Source: an uncultured Lachnospiraceae bacterium (GTDB lineage Bacteria; Bacillota; Clostridia; Lachnospirales; Lachnospiraceae). Taken from it: a stretch of 64,000 nucleotides of DNA. Below, one piece after another: positions 17,551 to 28,219 of this stretch (position 1 is its first letter; the number at the start of each line of letters is the position of its first letter). The notes under the pieces are model-generated. The model was not told the origin of the DNA and ran no database searches. It saw only the letters and a list, made by a program, of their open reading frames with translations. The position numbers and the translations under genes are program-made. The DNA lies in NCBI GenBank assembly GCA_902779305.1, contig CACZBD010000001.1:1-64000 (forward strand), given 5' to 3'.

Positions 17551-19083
17551 ATGAGCGATTTTATGAACAAGGTTGCTGCGGTGAACGACAGCATCAATTC
17601 GTTTGTCTGGGTCAAGATCGGACTGGTCCTTTTGATCGGTACGGGTGTTTTGACAACGATCCTGACAAGGTTTTTCCAGATCACGCATTTTAAACACTGG
17701 ATGAGCAAGACCATCGGCGGTGTTTTCAAAAAGGATGCGCATGTCAAGCATGAACAGGGCAGCGTGTCCCAGTTCCAGGCACTCTGCACGGCGCTTGCGG
17801 CAACGATCGGAACCGGCAATATTGCCGGTGTTGCGGCGGCGATCTGCGTGGGCGGACCCGGTGCGGTCTTCTGGATGTGGGTTGCGGCCTTTCTCGGTAT
17901 GATGACCAACTATTCGGAAAATGTTCTGGGGATCTATTACAGGCGAAAAAATAAAGAGGGCGAATGGTCCGGCGGCGCGATGTATTATCTGCACGACGGA
18001 CTCGGCAATATCGTCGGCTATGAGTGGCTCGGCAAATTCCTTGCCGTCTTATTCGCCGCGTTTGCGACGCTTGCATCCTTTGGGATCGGCAACATGGGGC
18101 AGATCAACAAGATCACGCTGAACTTAGAGTCCGCGTTCTTTGCAAATGTCAATGCGCCCACGGTCCTTGGCGGCGTGTCGCTCATCAACCTCATCATCGG
18201 CATCGTGCTGATGCTGATCGGCGGGTTCATCATCATCGGCGGCTTGAAGAGGATCGCGGCCGTGGCGGAAAAAGTCGTTCCGATCATGGCACTGGTCTAT
18301 GTGGTCGGTGCGCTCGTGATCATGTGCGTGCACATTTCTTCCATCGGCGCCATGTTCGCATCGATCTTTAGGTTTGCTTTCGGCATCAAAGCGGCAGCAG
18401 GCGGCGCGGTCGGCGTTGCGGTATCCACGGTCGTCCAGCAGGGGTGCAAGAGAGGCGTATTCTCCAATGAGGCCGGCCTCGGCAGCTCGGTCATGGTCCA
18501 TTCCAATTCCAATGTCAAAGAACCGGTCAAGCAGGGCCTCTGGGGCATCTTTGAAGTGTTTGCGGACACGTTCGTGGTCTGCACGATGACGGCCATCGTG
18601 GTCCTGTCTTCCGGTTATATCGATCTGAACACGGGTCTTGTGCAGGAGGGCGTATCGGATGCGACGTTGGTTGCGCAGGCATTCGGAAACGTATTCGGAA
18701 AACCCGGGCAGTGGTTTGTCGCGATCGCGGTCCTGCTCTTTGCCTTCACGACGGTTCTCGGCTGGTCTCATTACGGCAGCAAGTCGGTGGAATATTTATT
18801 CGGCACCACGGGTTCGAAGATCTACCGCGTTCTGTTCGTGCTGATGATGGTCTCGGGCGCCGTGATGACTTCCTCCCTTGCATGGGATATCTCGGATACC
18901 TTCAACGGCCTGATGATGGTGCCCAACCTCATCGGTGTCGTGGCCTTAACGCCCGTTGTCGTGAAGATCACCCGCAATTATGTGGCAAGGAAACTGAAGG
19001 GAGAGAAAGAAGAGCCAGTTCTGTCCTATTTTAAAGACATTCAGGAAGAGGCTGCAAAGGCCGTTGCAAACGGGGAAGAATAA
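17551..19083 (+). CDS. Alanine or glycine:cation symporter (AGCS family)
   Basis: AGCS transporters take up alanine or glycine with sodium or protons. The 510-residue length is typical. Family hallmarks include SQFQALCTALAATIGTGNIA (~res 70), GPGAVFWMWVAAFLGMMTNY, EWSGGAMYYL and the RGVFSNEAGLGSS motif (~res 303). About ten membrane helices are apparent. A strong GGAGGAG site precedes the ATG. The gene has its own promoter and a leader hairpin (17477-17513) that may control transcription. It is followed by a new promoter for the MATE fusion gene, and no clear terminator is seen between them. Confidence 0.95.
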   Translation: MSDFMNKVAAVNDSINSFVWVKIGLVLLIGTGVLTTILTRFFQITHFKHWMSKTIGGVFKKDAHVKHEQGSVSQFQALCTALAATIGTGNIAGVAAAICVGGPGAVFWMWVAAFLGMMTNYSENVLGIYYRRKNKEGEWSGGAMYYLHDGLGNIVGYEWLGKFLAVLFAAFATLASFGIGNMGQINKITLNLESAFFANVNAPTVLGGVSLINLIIGIVLMLIGGFIIIGGLKRIAAVAEKVVPIMALVYVVGALVIMCVHISSIGAMFASIFRFAFGIKAAAGGAVGVAVSTVVQQGCKRGVFSNEAGLGSSVMVHSNSNVKEPVKQGLWGIFEVFADTFVVCTMTAIVVLSSGYIDLNTGLVQEGVSDATLVAQAFGNVFGKPGQWFVAIAVLLFAFTTVLGWSHYGSKSVEYLFGTTGSKIYRVLFVLMMVSGAVMTSSLAWDISDTFNGLMMVPNLIGVVALTPVVVKITRNYVARKLKGEKEEPVLSYFKDIQEEAAKAVANGEE

Positions 19084-19118
19084 ACACAAAAAATTCACAG
19101 ACCGAGCGCTATCTGAAA

Positions 19119-19147
19119 TTGTAAATTACGGCGGGAAATGGTAGAAT
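19119..19147 (+). promoter_or_regulatory. Promoter of the MATE-fusion signalling operon
   Basis: TTGTAA (19119-19124), 17-bp spacer, TAGAAT (19142-19147), 38 bp before the chosen ATG. Confidence 0.55.
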
Positions 19148-19185
19148 GATAAAAGCATGTGATCATCTTCTTGGAGGGGGCATTG

Positions 19186-20970
19186 ATGAAACAGGAAAGT
19201 AACATGCAACTGACTTCCAGACTGTTATTCCGCCTGTTGCCGGTACAGTTTTTTCTGGCGCTCGTAAGTTCGGTCAACGGTATCGTTTCGGGGTTATTTG
19301 CGACGAACTGTATCGGTGTCGATGCCATGACTGCGATCGGTCTTTACAACCCGTTCAATATGTTCACCGGTGCCATCAGTCTGATGATGGTCGGCGGCGC
19401 AACGATCCTTTGCGGGAAATATATCGGCAGAAATGAAACAGATAAAGTACAGGATGTGCTGTCGCTGAGCAACACGCTTTGCGTGCTGATCGCGGGCATA
19501 TTCATTGTGCTTTATCTTTTTTTGGCGATCTTTGACCTGACGGGATTCATCGCAAGAGATCCCGCAATCCGCCCGCTGTTCAACCACTATCTGGTCGGAC
19601 AGTCTTTCGGTGTCATGCCGCTCTTTCTGGGCAACCAGCTTGCGTCCTTTCTGTCCCTTGAGAATCAGGCGAAACGGACCACGTTTGCAAGCCTTGTCTA
19701 TCTTGCGGTGAATGTTTTCTTAAACTATCTGTTCCTGATCGTACTGAATGTAGAAAAGAAAGAATTTGCACTGGCACTGGCCTCCTCCATCGGCCTCTGG
19801 GTATTCTTCCTGCTGCAGACGCCCTATTTCTTCAAGAAGGATGTCAGTCTCCGTCTGTTTAAGAGCGGCTTTTCCTGGAGGATGAGCAGGGATATCGTGA
19901 AGATCGGGATCCCGGGCGCGGCCAGCAACGGCTACCAGACCCTTCGTTCCCTGATCGTCAATAACCTTCTGACAACCGTTCTTGCATCAAGCGGTTCCGC
20001 CGCGCTTTCCGCGTTTACGGCATCGGATACGCTGCTGCGTTTCGCATGGGCGCTGCCGACCGGCATGCTTGCGGTATCGAGAATGCTGATCAGCATCAGC
20101 ATCGGAGAAGAGGACAGACAGACGCTGACCGATGTGATGCGCAATATGTTCCGGAGATTTCTTCCGCTGATGAGCGTCATCTGTCTTGCGATCATCCTGC
20201 TGGCGAAACCTCTGGCGGGACTCTTCTACAGGCCTTATGAACTTCCGGTTTACAACATGACGGTCTGGGGATTCCGGATCCTTCCGGTCTGCATGCCGCT
20301 CAGTATCATCTGCATGCATTTTGTCTGCTATGCGCAGGCTTCGAACAAGCAGGTTCTGGTCCACATCCTGTCCCTGCTTGACGGCGTTGTCTGTGTGGCG
20401 GGCTTTACGGCGCTTCTGATCAGGAGCGTTGGCATGAACAGTGTCTATATCGCAAATGTCTTAAACGGGGTTGTTACCACGATCGTGATCGTCATGTATG
20501 CGGCAATCAGAAATAAAAAGATGCCCGGCAGCATGGACGAACTGATGGTGGTGCCTGAAGATTTCGGCGTTTCGGAAGATGCGCGCATGGACTTAAGCGT
20601 CAGAAGCGTTCAGGATGTGGTGACAGTCTCGGAACGCGTACAGAAATTCTGTACGGAGCACGGCATTGACGGGAAACGCTCCTATTTTGCTGCACTGTTT
20701 CTTGAGGAAATGGCCGGAAATGTTGTGGAACACGGGTTTTCCAAAGATCATAAACCGCATTCCGTTGACATCCGCGTTGTGCATAAGGACGACAGCGTGA
20801 TCTTAAGGATCAAGGACGACTGCATCGGTTTTAATCCCAAAGACCGGAGCACAGTTTCCGATCCGGATGATCCTGCAAAGAACATCGGGATCCGCATGAT
20901 CTATCAAATGAGCGAGAAGATCGAATATCAGAACATTCTCGGATTGAACGTACTGACGGCGAGGATTTGA
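19186..20970 (+). CDS. MATE-family transporter fused to RsbW-like GHKL ATPase domain
   Basis: Residues ~1-455 form a MATE/MOP-type transporter with about twelve membrane helices (for example NCIGVDAMTAIGLYNPFN and VGGATILCGKYIGRNETD near the N-terminus). Residues ~465-594 form a cytosolic HATPase_c_2 domain of the anti-sigma factor kinase type: N-box FLEEMAGNVVEHGF, G1 box RIKDDCIGFNP and a NIGIRMIYQMSEKIEYQ segment. RsbW/SpoIIAB-type kinases phosphorylate STAS proteins and release them in partner switching. Fusion to an exporter would couple transport to such a switch. ATG 19186 follows GGAGGGGG; an upstream GTG lacks one. First gene of a five-gene run, 4 bp before the HD-GYP gene. Confidence 0.88.
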   Translation: MKQESNMQLTSRLLFRLLPVQFFLALVSSVNGIVSGLFATNCIGVDAMTAIGLYNPFNMFTGAISLMMVGGATILCGKYIGRNETDKVQDVLSLSNTLCVLIAGIFIVLYLFLAIFDLTGFIARDPAIRPLFNHYLVGQSFGVMPLFLGNQLASFLSLENQAKRTTFASLVYLAVNVFLNYLFLIVLNVEKKEFALALASSIGLWVFFLLQTPYFFKKDVSLRLFKSGFSWRMSRDIVKIGIPGAASNGYQTLRSLIVNNLLTTVLASSGSAALSAFTASDTLLRFAWALPTGMLAVSRMLISISIGEEDRQTLTDVMRNMFRRFLPLMSVICLAIILLAKPLAGLFYRPYELPVYNMTVWGFRILPVCMPLSIICMHFVCYAQASNKQVLVHILSLLDGVVCVAGFTALLIRSVGMNSVYIANVLNGVVTTIVIVMYAAIRNKKMPGSMDELMVVPEDFGVSEDARMDLSVRSVQDVVTVSERVQKFCTEHGIDGKRSYFAALFLEEMAGNVVEHGFSKDHKPHSVDIRVVHKDDSVILRIKDDCIGFNPKDRSTVSDPDDPAKNIGIRMIYQMSEKIEYQNILGLNVLTARI

Positions 20971-20974
20971 CTAT

Positions 20975-23125
20975 ATGAAAACAACCGATAAGACAAAACA
21001 ACTGAAATTGTCTGCAAACCGCGCGAACCTGTACTATATTCCGGTGATCTTATCCGGCGTGCTGATCAATGTCGGCATGTCCTATCTGGTCTATAAGCTG
21101 CATCTGCCGCTTTATCTGGATACCATCGGGACCATTTCCGTTTCCGCTGTGGCGGGATTTTTCCCGGGGATCGCGACCGCGATGCTCACCAACATGATCT
21201 GCGGAAGCTTTAACACATTTTCCGTGTACTTTGCGGTCTTAAACGTTCTGATCGCGATCGTTTCCGCGATCTTTTCGGCAAAGAACAGGTTCAGAGGGGT
21301 GAAGAACATCCTGTTGTTCATCCTTTTGATCGCGCTGATCGCAGGAGGACCCGGTGCCCTGATCCAATGGCTGCTGCTTGGGAAACCGCAGTATCAGGAG
21401 ATCTCGGAAGCGAGCAGGATCCTTTCGAATCTGACGGGGATCCCGTATCTTCCGGGATTCGTGATCGTCAACTTTATCCTGAACATTCTGGATAAAGGGA
21501 TCGCAGCCGGGATCGCGCTTCTGATCGTAAGATTTCTGCCGGCAAAGCTTTTGCAGGCGATCCGCTTAAGCGGCTGGAGACAGAAACCGCTTTCCAAAGA
21601 AGAGATCCGTTCCTTTACCAGACAGGAAACGGAATATGCGCATTCCCTGCAGAAAAGGATCTTCTGGGTGCTGCTCATCGCCACGGTGTCCCTGACGGTG
21701 ATCATGGGCTGGATCAGTGTGCAGGTCTATTTTGAACAGGCCAAAAAAGAGCAGACAAGTTCCGCGAGAAGCGCCGCGGTACTTGCGTCCCAGGTGCTCG
21801 ATCCCGACAAGATCGACCTTTTCCTGAAAGAAGGCGATACAGCCCCCGGCTATGAACTGACGGAGCGCATGCTGTACGGGATCAGAGACAATACGGACGG
21901 CGTCAAGTATTTATATGTCGTTAAGATCGAAGAGGACGGCTGCCATTTTGTCTTCGACCTGATGTCGGATGATTCTCCGGCGATCGATCCGGGAACCGTG
22001 ATCCCGTTTGAAAAAGCGTTTATGCCATATGTGCCGGCACTCCTTGCAGGAAAAGAGATCGAACCGATCGAATCGGATGACTTTTTCGGCTGGGTCCTGA
22101 CATACTATCAGCCGGTGTATAACGCTGCGGGAGAGTGTGTCTGCTATACGGGAGCCGATGTGCCGATGAGTTATCTGTCCACCTATGTCAGAAACTTTTT
22201 GCTGCGTACCGTGCTCGGTTTTTCGGGCTTCTTTATCCTGGTCCTGTCATTCGGCCTCTGGGCTTCCAGGATCTATCTGGTTTACCCTCTCAACAGCATG
22301 GCAGCCAGTGCCGGCAGCTTTGTCTATGACAATGAGGACGAAGAACAGTATCAGGAAAACGTCAAAAAGATCGCAAGCCTGAAGATCCGTACCGATGACG
22401 AACTCGAGCATCTGTACGCGGTATTCTGTAAGATGACTTCCGATATGGCCAACCAGATGAAAGACCTGCGTCATTACAACGACACCGTGACCCAGATGCA
22501 GAGGGGCCTGATCATCACGATGGCGGACATGGTGGAAAACCGTGACTCCGATACCGGCGCGCATGTCCAGAAAACGGCCGCCTATGTCAGGATCATTCTG
22601 GAAGGGCTTAAGAAGAAAGGCTATTATGCGAATAAACTGACGCCCAAATACATGTCGGATGTGGAAATGTCCGCACCGCTCCATGATGTCGGCAAGATCA
22701 ATATTTCCGATGCGATCTTGAATAAACCCGGAAAACTGACGGATGAAGAATATGAGATCATGAAGACGCATACGATCGCGGGAAGAAGGATCATGGAAAG
22801 AGCGATCAGTACCGTCAAAGGCGAGAACTACCTGAAGGAAGCCAGAAACATGGCAGCCTACCACCACGAACGCTGGGACGGAAAAGGATATCCGGACGGC
22901 TTGTACGGAGAAGTCATTCCGCTTTCTGCCAGAGTCATGGCCGTTGCGGATGTCTTTGATGCATTAAGTTCCAAACGTGTCTATAAACCGGCCATGCCGC
23001 TTGAAAAAGCGCTTGCGATCCTGGAGGAAGGCGCGGGCACGCAGTTTGATCCGAAGTGTATCGAAGTGTTCTTCGATTCCCTGGATGAAGTAAAACAGGT
23101 TTTGAATAAATATAAAGAGATCTGA
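20975..23125 (+). CDS. Membrane HD-GYP c-di-GMP phosphodiesterase with ECF-S-like N-terminus
   Basis: The 716-residue protein opens with a bundle of about six helices (residues ~18-185, [20 protein letters not shown]) resembling ECF-transporter substrate-binding (S) components. A further helix (~228-250), an extracytoplasmic Cache-like sensor (~250-405) and another helix ([17 protein letters not shown]) follow. After a HAMP-like linker comes an HD-GYP domain (~500-700) with [11 protein letters not shown], a second histidine cluster ([12 protein letters not shown]) and [16 protein letters not shown] enzymes hydrolyse c-di-GMP. All core metal and GYP residues are present. It starts 4 bp after the MATE fusion, so it is co-transcribed. 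The sensor ligand is unknown. Confidence 0.9.
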   Translation: MKTTDKTKQLKLSANRANLYYIPVILSGVLINVGMSYLVYKLHLPLYLDTIGTISVSAVAGFFPGIATAMLTNMICGSFNTFSVYFAVLNVLIAIVSAIFSAKNRFRGVKNILLFILLIALIAGGPGALIQWLLLGKPQYQEISEASRILSNLTGIPYLPGFVIVNFILNILDKGIAAGIALLIVRFLPAKLLQAIRLSGWRQKPLSKEEIRSFTRQETEYAHSLQKRIFWVLLIATVSLTVIMGWISVQVYFEQAKKEQTSSARSAAVLASQVLDPDKIDLFLKEGDTAPGYELTERMLYGIRDNTDGVKYLYVVKIEEDGCHFVFDLMSDDSPAIDPGTVIPFEKAFMPYVPALLAGKEIEPIESDDFFGWVLTYYQPVYNAAGECVCYTGADVPMSYLSTYVRNFLLRTVLGFSGFFILVLSFGLWASRIYLVYPLNSMAASAGSFVYDNEDEEQYQENVKKIASLKIRTDDELEHLYAVFCKMTSDMANQMKDLRHYNDTVTQMQRGLIITMADMVENRDSDTGAHVQKTAAYVRIILEGLKKKGYYANKLTPKYMSDVEMSAPLHDVGKINISDAILNKPGKLTDEEYEIMKTHTIAGRRIMERAISTVKGENYLKEARNMAAYHHERWDGKGYPDGLYGEVIPLSARVMAVADVFDALSSKRVYKPAMPLEKALAILEEGAGTQFDPKCIEVFFDSLDEVKQVLNKYKEI

Positions 23126-23165
23126 GCCTGCTCAGAGTCCCTGCAAGAGTTGGGAGAATAAAGAA

Positions 23166-26100
23166 ATGTATACGATCCGGAAAAGAATCATTCGGAGTTT
23201 TCTATGCGCCGGCGCAGCTTTTATACTGACGCTTTCGTTTACGGTTCCTCTTTTGGCACAGGAGAAAGAGGGTATCGAAGAAAAAAGCGATCCTGCGGAG
23301 CGGATGGGCGGCGGCTATGCGGTGAGCGGCCAGCTCGAGGGTGTCGGCTATGCCGCAAAACTGTATAATGCCACAAACGGACTGCCGACCTCAGATGCCA
23401 ACACGATCCTGGCAGCTTCCGACGGCTATATCTGGATCGGCGGATACAGCGGTCTGATCCGTTACGACGGCACGACTTTTGAACGCCAGGACTCTTCCAA
23501 AGGACTTGCCAATGCCAAAACGATCTTTGAAGACGATCAGGGGAGACTCTGGGTCGGCACGAACGACAACGGGATCGTGGTGCTTGATCACGGCGAGCAG
23601 AAGCAGTTCACCTACAAAGACGGACTGCCTTCTTCCACGATCCGCTCTTTTGCACAGGGCGCTGACGGACGGGTCTTTTTCGGGACCACGAACGGCGTGT
23701 CTTATGTGGATACTAACATGCAGCTCCACAATCTGGATGACTCCCAGCTGAACAATGAATATATCATCCGCCTCGTTTCCGACAGGGAAGGGACGGTTTA
23801 CGGAAACACCAGAAACGGTGATGCCTTCTGTATCGAAGGGACCAGAATGACCGCATTCTATCACGGGGAAGACCTCGGGATCGGAAAGATCACGACGATC
23901 TACGCGGACAGGGAGACGCCCGGCGCGGTCTATCTGGGAACAGATGACGGTCATGTCTGCTTCGGCAGTTTTCATGACGATCTGGCGAGATTGCGTCCGA
24001 TCAGCGTAGCCCCGCTGGCAAGCATCGCATGGATCGATGAGGCCTGCGGGAGGATCTGGGCGCTGTCCGACAGCGAGATCGGATACCTGGACAAGGCCGA
24101 GAAATTCCACGTGATCGGCAATATCCCCCTAAACAGCGGCATCGAGACCATGTGTGAAGATTATCAGGGGAATCTGTGGTTCACCTCTTCCAGACAGGGC
24201 ATCATGAAGATCGTAGCCAGCAACTTCCGGGACATCACCGAAGCTGCCGGCCTGGAACCCGAGGTTGTGAACACGACCTGCCTGCATCAGGGCAGGCTCT
24301 ACATCGGAACGGACAAGGGTCTGCAGATCGTTGATGAAAACAATACTCCGGTGACGGACAATATGACCGCCATGCTTGCGGACACCAGGATCCGGTGCAT
24401 GAAAGAGGATCATGACGGGAATCTCTGGATCGCGACCTACACAAACGGAATGGGTCTGATCTGCCTGAAAAAGGACGGATCGACCGTCAGCTTTAACGAA
24501 GAAAACGGGCTTGTCAACAACGGCTGCCGCTGTATCTGCATCGCGGATGACGGTTCTGTTTATGCCACGACAAACGGCGGTCTGGTCATCATTAAGGATG
24601 AGAGGATCGTCCGCACGATCGGCGAGGATACCGGGATCGCGAACACGGTCTTTCTGACGGCGGAAGAAGGAGAGGATGGGAAGATCTACATCGGAACGGA
24701 CGGCGACGGTATCTACATCATAAACGGGAACAAGATCTCCAAACTGTCCCGTGAGGACGGCCTTACAAGTGATGTGATCTTAAGGATCAAGAGGGATGAA
24801 GATCATGGCGTCTTCTGGATCGTCACTTCGAACTCGATCGAATTCCTGCAAGGCGACAAGATCATTGCCGTGCAGAATTTCCCGTATTCCAATAACTATG
24901 ATGTCTATTTTGATGAGGATGACCGCCTCTGGATCCTTTCTTCCTACGGGATCTACTGTGTGAAGGCAGGGGAACTTCTTGCGAACGGGGCGATCGACTA
25001 TCAGCTTTACAATACCGCAAACGGCCTTCCGAGCGTTCCGACCGGAAACGCTTTCAGCGAGATCGATGAAGACGGCAATCTCTACATTGCCGGAAGGTCC
25101 GGTGTCAGCAAAGTCAACATCAACCGGTTTTACGATCAGGATACACAGATCAAAACGGATATCCGCAGCGTCTACAGCAATGACGAAGAGATCAGACCGG
25201 ATCAGAACGGGAAATATACGATCCCCGCATCTTCTGACCGTATCCAGATCAACACGGCGATCTTAAACTACAGCCTGTCGAATCCCACGGCCAGGATCTT
25301 TCTGGAGGGGGCCAAAGACGAAGGGATCACGGTCAGCCAGAGCAATCTGGGCGCGCTCGAATATACGCATCTTCCTTACGGAGATTATAAGCTTCATATC
25401 CAGATCCTTGACCACGGCGGGGATGATGTCCTGCAGGACGATATCTTCCCGATCACCAAGCAGCCTAAGATCATGGAACTGAAGGTCGTGCGATTTTCAC
25501 TGATCGCGCTTGCCATGGCGCTGGTCGGTCTGTTTGTCTGGAGACTCTTAAGCGGAACCGTTATCCGCAGACAGTATGAGGAGATCCGGCTTGCGAAGGA
25601 AGAGGCGGAGAGAGCCAACAGCGCCAAATCCAGATTTCTTGCAAATATGTCCCATGAGATCCGTACTCCGATCAACACGATCATGGGTATGGACGAGATG
25701 ATCTTAAGAGAGGATGCCACGAATGTCCCGAAACCTTATTTCATGTCCATTGTCAACTATGCGCTGGATATCAGAACCGCTTCGGAATCTTTGCTTGGTC
25801 TGATCAATGACATCCTGGACTTAAGTAAGATCGAGTCCGGCAAAATGAATCTCGTGGAACAGGAATATGATGTTGAGGAGATGCTCCGTTCGATCGTGAC
25901 CATGATCCGCGTCAGATGCAACCAGAAAGATCTGGCCTTTGATGTCAAAGTGGGCGGATCGATCCCCAAAAGACTGTACGGCGACATGGGCAAGATCAAG
26001 CAGATCGTGCTGAACCTGCTGACGAATGCCGTGAAATATACGGATAAAGGCAGCGTGACGCTGCGCGCATCCCTTAAGGAAGCCGTAACGGGCGACGAAC

Positions 26101-27422
26101 CCGTGGAACTCTGCTTTATGGTCAAAGACACCGGGATCGGCATCAAGAGCGAAGATATGGACAAACTGTTCTCTCCGTTTGAGAGGCTGGATGAAAAGAG
26201 AAACAGCAGCATCCAGGGAACGGGTCTCGGACTGGATATTTCCAGACAGTTTGCATCCCTGCTCGGCGGGGAGATCAAATGCGAGAGCGTTTACGGAGAG
26301 GGTTCCGAGTTCACCTTTATCGTTCCGCAGAAGGCTGTCGGGGAGGAAGTGATCGGCACATTCAACGAATACGAGGACGACGAGATGGCAAAGGGACCGT
26401 ATGTGCCGCAGTTCTGCGCACCGGATGCGGAAGTCCTCGTGGTGGATGACAATCCGATGAACTTAACGGTCATCAAAGGCCTCTTAAGCGCGACGAAGAT
26501 GTTCGTTACGACCGCAACGAGCGGAGAGGAGTGTCTCGATAAGATCAAATACGGCAGCTTCAACGTGGTGCTTCTTGACCATATGATGCCCGGCATGGAC
26601 GGCCTCGAGACGATCAAACGGATCCGGGAAACGCATCCCGATCTTCCCGTGTTTGCCCTGACGGCCAATGCCTCCGTCGGAGAAGAATTCTACAAGTCGG
26701 AAGGCTTTAACGGCTATCTTTCCAAACCGATCGACAGCATGACCTTGGAAAAAGCGATCAAGGCCTACCTGCCGCCGGAAATGGTGATGGAACCGGAAAA
26801 AGATGCGGCAAAAGCAATGGATATGGAACTTCCCGAAGACCAGCAGTGGATCAGGGAAGTGGACGGCATCAATGCGGATGACGGGATCCGGTTCAGCGGC
26901 GGCGCAAAGAATTTCCTGTTCTCCTTAAAGATGTTTGCGGATACGATCGACGACAATGCGCTGGTGATCGAGAAAGCGTTCTGTGACGAGGATATCTCCC
27001 TCTATACGATCAAGGTTCACGCGCTGAAGAGCTCCGCAAGGATCATCGGCGCAAAAGAACTGTCGCAGATGGCTGCGGATCTTGAAGAGGCCGGCAAACA
27101 GAAGGACATGGAAAAAATCAAAAAGGATACCGGAAATCTTCTGACCCTCTATGCTTCCTACAAGGAGAAATTGGCGCGGATCGCAGGAGAGGAGGCGGCG
27201 GAACAGCAAGAAGAACGCCGCACGGTAACTGAAGTGGAACTGAAGGATGCTTATGAAGCATTGAAAGAAATGATCCCGCAGATGGACTACGACGGCGTGG
27301 AGATGGTACTGGAACAGATGTCATCCTGCAAGCTTCCCGAAGAAGACGAGAAGAAGTTTGACAGGATCAAAGAACTGCTGAAACAGTTTAACTGGGATGC
27401 AATGGAGGAGATCATTTCATGA
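23166..27422 (+). CDS. Two-component propeller hybrid histidine kinase with receiver and Hpt
   Basis: A signal peptide ([14 protein letters not shown]) is followed by extracytoplasmic Reg_prop beta-propeller blades (residues ~55-680; repeats like [17 protein letters not shown] and [15 protein letters not shown]) and a Y_Y_Y-like Ig module. One helix (~780) leads to HisKA (SHEIRTPIN, His830), the ATPase domain ([22 protein letters not shown]), a receiver (VVDDNP, Asp1138 in LLDHMMP) and an Hpt domain ([10 protein letters not shown], His1285). The architecture is like Bacteroidetes hybrid two-component sensors of glycans, but ends in REC-Hpt instead of AraC. The ligand is unknown. The stop overlaps the next gene by ATGA, making that receiver protein a likely phosphorelay partner. 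Confidence 0.92.
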   Translation: MYTIRKRIIRSFLCAGAAFILTLSFTVPLLAQEKEGIEEKSDPAERMGGGYAVSGQLEGVGYAAKLYNATNGLPTSDANTILAASDGYIWIGGYSGLIRYDGTTFERQDSSKGLANAKTIFEDDQGRLWVGTNDNGIVVLDHGEQKQFTYKDGLPSSTIRSFAQGADGRVFFGTTNGVSYVDTNMQLHNLDDSQLNNEYIIRLVSDREGTVYGNTRNGDAFCIEGTRMTAFYHGEDLGIGKITTIYADRETPGAVYLGTDDGHVCFGSFHDDLARLRPISVAPLASIAWIDEACGRIWALSDSEIGYLDKAEKFHVIGNIPLNSGIETMCEDYQGNLWFTSSRQGIMKIVASNFRDITEAAGLEPEVVNTTCLHQGRLYIGTDKGLQIVDENNTPVTDNMTAMLADTRIRCMKEDHDGNLWIATYTNGMGLICLKKDGSTVSFNEENGLVNNGCRCICIADDGSVYATTNGGLVIIKDERIVRTIGEDTGIANTVFLTAEEGEDGKIYIGTDGDGIYIINGNKISKLSREDGLTSDVILRIKRDEDHGVFWIVTSNSIEFLQGDKIIAVQNFPYSNNYDVYFDEDDRLWILSSYGIYCVKAGELLANGAIDYQLYNTANGLPSVPTGNAFSEIDEDGNLYIAGRSGVSKVNINRFYDQDTQIKTDIRSVYSNDEEIRPDQNGKYTIPASSDRIQINTAILNYSLSNPTARIFLEGAKDEGITVSQSNLGALEYTHLPYGDYKLHIQILDHGGDDVLQDDIFPITKQPKIMELKVVRFSLIALAMALVGLFVWRLLSGTVIRRQYEEIRLAKEEAERANSAKSRFLANMSHEIRTPINTIMGMDEMILREDATNVPKPYFMSIVNYALDIRTASESLLGLINDILDLSKIESGKMNLVEQEYDVEEMLRSIVTMIRVRCNQKDLAFDVKVGGSIPKRLYGDMGKIKQIVLNLLTNAVKYTDKGSVTLRASLKEAVTGDEPVELCFMVKDTGIGIKSEDMDKLFSPFERLDEKRNSSIQGTGLGLDISRQFASLLGGEIKCESVYGEGSEFTFIVPQKAVGEEVIGTFNEYEDDEMAKGPYVPQFCAPDAEVLVVDDNPMNLTVIKGLLSATKMFVTTATSGEECLDKIKYGSFNVVLLDHMMPGMDGLETIKRIRETHPDLPVFALTANASVGEEFYKSEGFNGYLSKPIDSMTLEKAIKAYLPPEMVMEPEKDAAKAMDMELPEDQQWIREVDGINADDGIRFSGGAKNFLFSLKMFADTIDDNALVIEKAFCDEDISLYTIKVHALKSSARIIGAKELSQMAADLEEAGKQKDMEKIKKDTGNLLTLYASYKEKLARIAGEEAAEQQEERRTVTEVELKDAYEALKEMIPQMDYDGVEMVLEQMSSCKLPEEDEKKFDRIKELLKQFNWDAMEEIIS

Positions 27423-28183
27423 CCCAAAAGATGATGGTGATCGCAGGCAGGGAAACGTTTCTGATCCGTTCGCTGCTCAAAAAGACAGAGGACTTAGGCA
27501 TTAAGGCCGTATTTGTATCCTGGGAGGAGAATGCGCTGAACAATATCCACGCAAACTGGGAAGACACCTCTCTGGTAACGTTTTATCTGGATACGGATGA
27601 GCGGGTGCCAAGCGAAGTGCTCTTTTTCCTGATCGATAAGATGACCGACGAAGGCGGCCAGATGATCGTTGTCGCAGATGATGCGGATGCGAAGGTACTC
27701 TCAGGCAGGATCCCGAAAGAACTGCTCTACAAAACCTTCAGGCGGCCGCTGGATAACGAGGCCTACATCAAAACGGTCAGGGAACTGTTCGATAAGATCG
27801 GCGCGGGTGATTTTAAAAAGAGTATTCTCATCGTGGATGATGATGCGACCTATCTGATGCTTGTCAGAGAATGGCTGAAGGAGGATTACAAAGTCGCCAT
27901 GGCCAATTCCGGCCTGCAGGCGATCAAATGGCTCGGCAAGAACAAGGCGGACCTGATCTTACTTGACTATGAGATGCCGATCACAAACGGTCCGCAGGTG
28001 CTGGAAATGTTAAGAGCCGATGAGGATACCAGATCGATCCCCGTGATCTTTCTGACGGGAAAAGGGGACAAGGAAAGCGTGATGGCGGTCGTCTCGCTGA
28101 AGCCGGAAGGGTATTTCTTAAAAACCATCGAGAAGCCGGAACTTCTTGAGAAACTGCAGACCTTCTTTTCTCTTCGTAAATAA
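27419..28183 (+). CDS. Receiver protein with N-terminal degenerate receiver-like domain
   Basis: The 254-residue protein has two halves. Residues ~1-130 have receiver-like alternation of strands and helices but no acidic pocket. Residues ~136-254 are a normal receiver: [10 protein letters not shown], the phospho-acceptor in [15 protein letters not shown] and a late lysine (LKTIEKP). No DNA-binding or enzymatic output is present. It overlaps the propeller kinase gene by 4 nt and precedes a REC-GGDEF gene by 36 bp, so it could carry phosphate from the Hpt of the kinase, or gate the cyclase, by protein contact. Function inferred from domains and context only. Confidence 0.85.
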   Translation: MTQKMMVIAGRETFLIRSLLKKTEDLGIKAVFVSWEENALNNIHANWEDTSLVTFYLDTDERVPSEVLFFLIDKMTDEGGQMIVVADDADAKVLSGRIPKELLYKTFRRPLDNEAYIKTVRELFDKIGAGDFKKSILIVDDDATYLMLVREWLKEDYKVAMANSGLQAIKWLGKNKADLILLDYEMPITNGPQVLEMLRADEDTRSIPVIFLTGKGDKESVMAVVSLKPEGYFLKTIEKPELLEKLQTFFSLRK

Positions 28184-28219
28184 GACCGGTTATAAAAATC
28201 ACACGGATTGGAGTACTTT

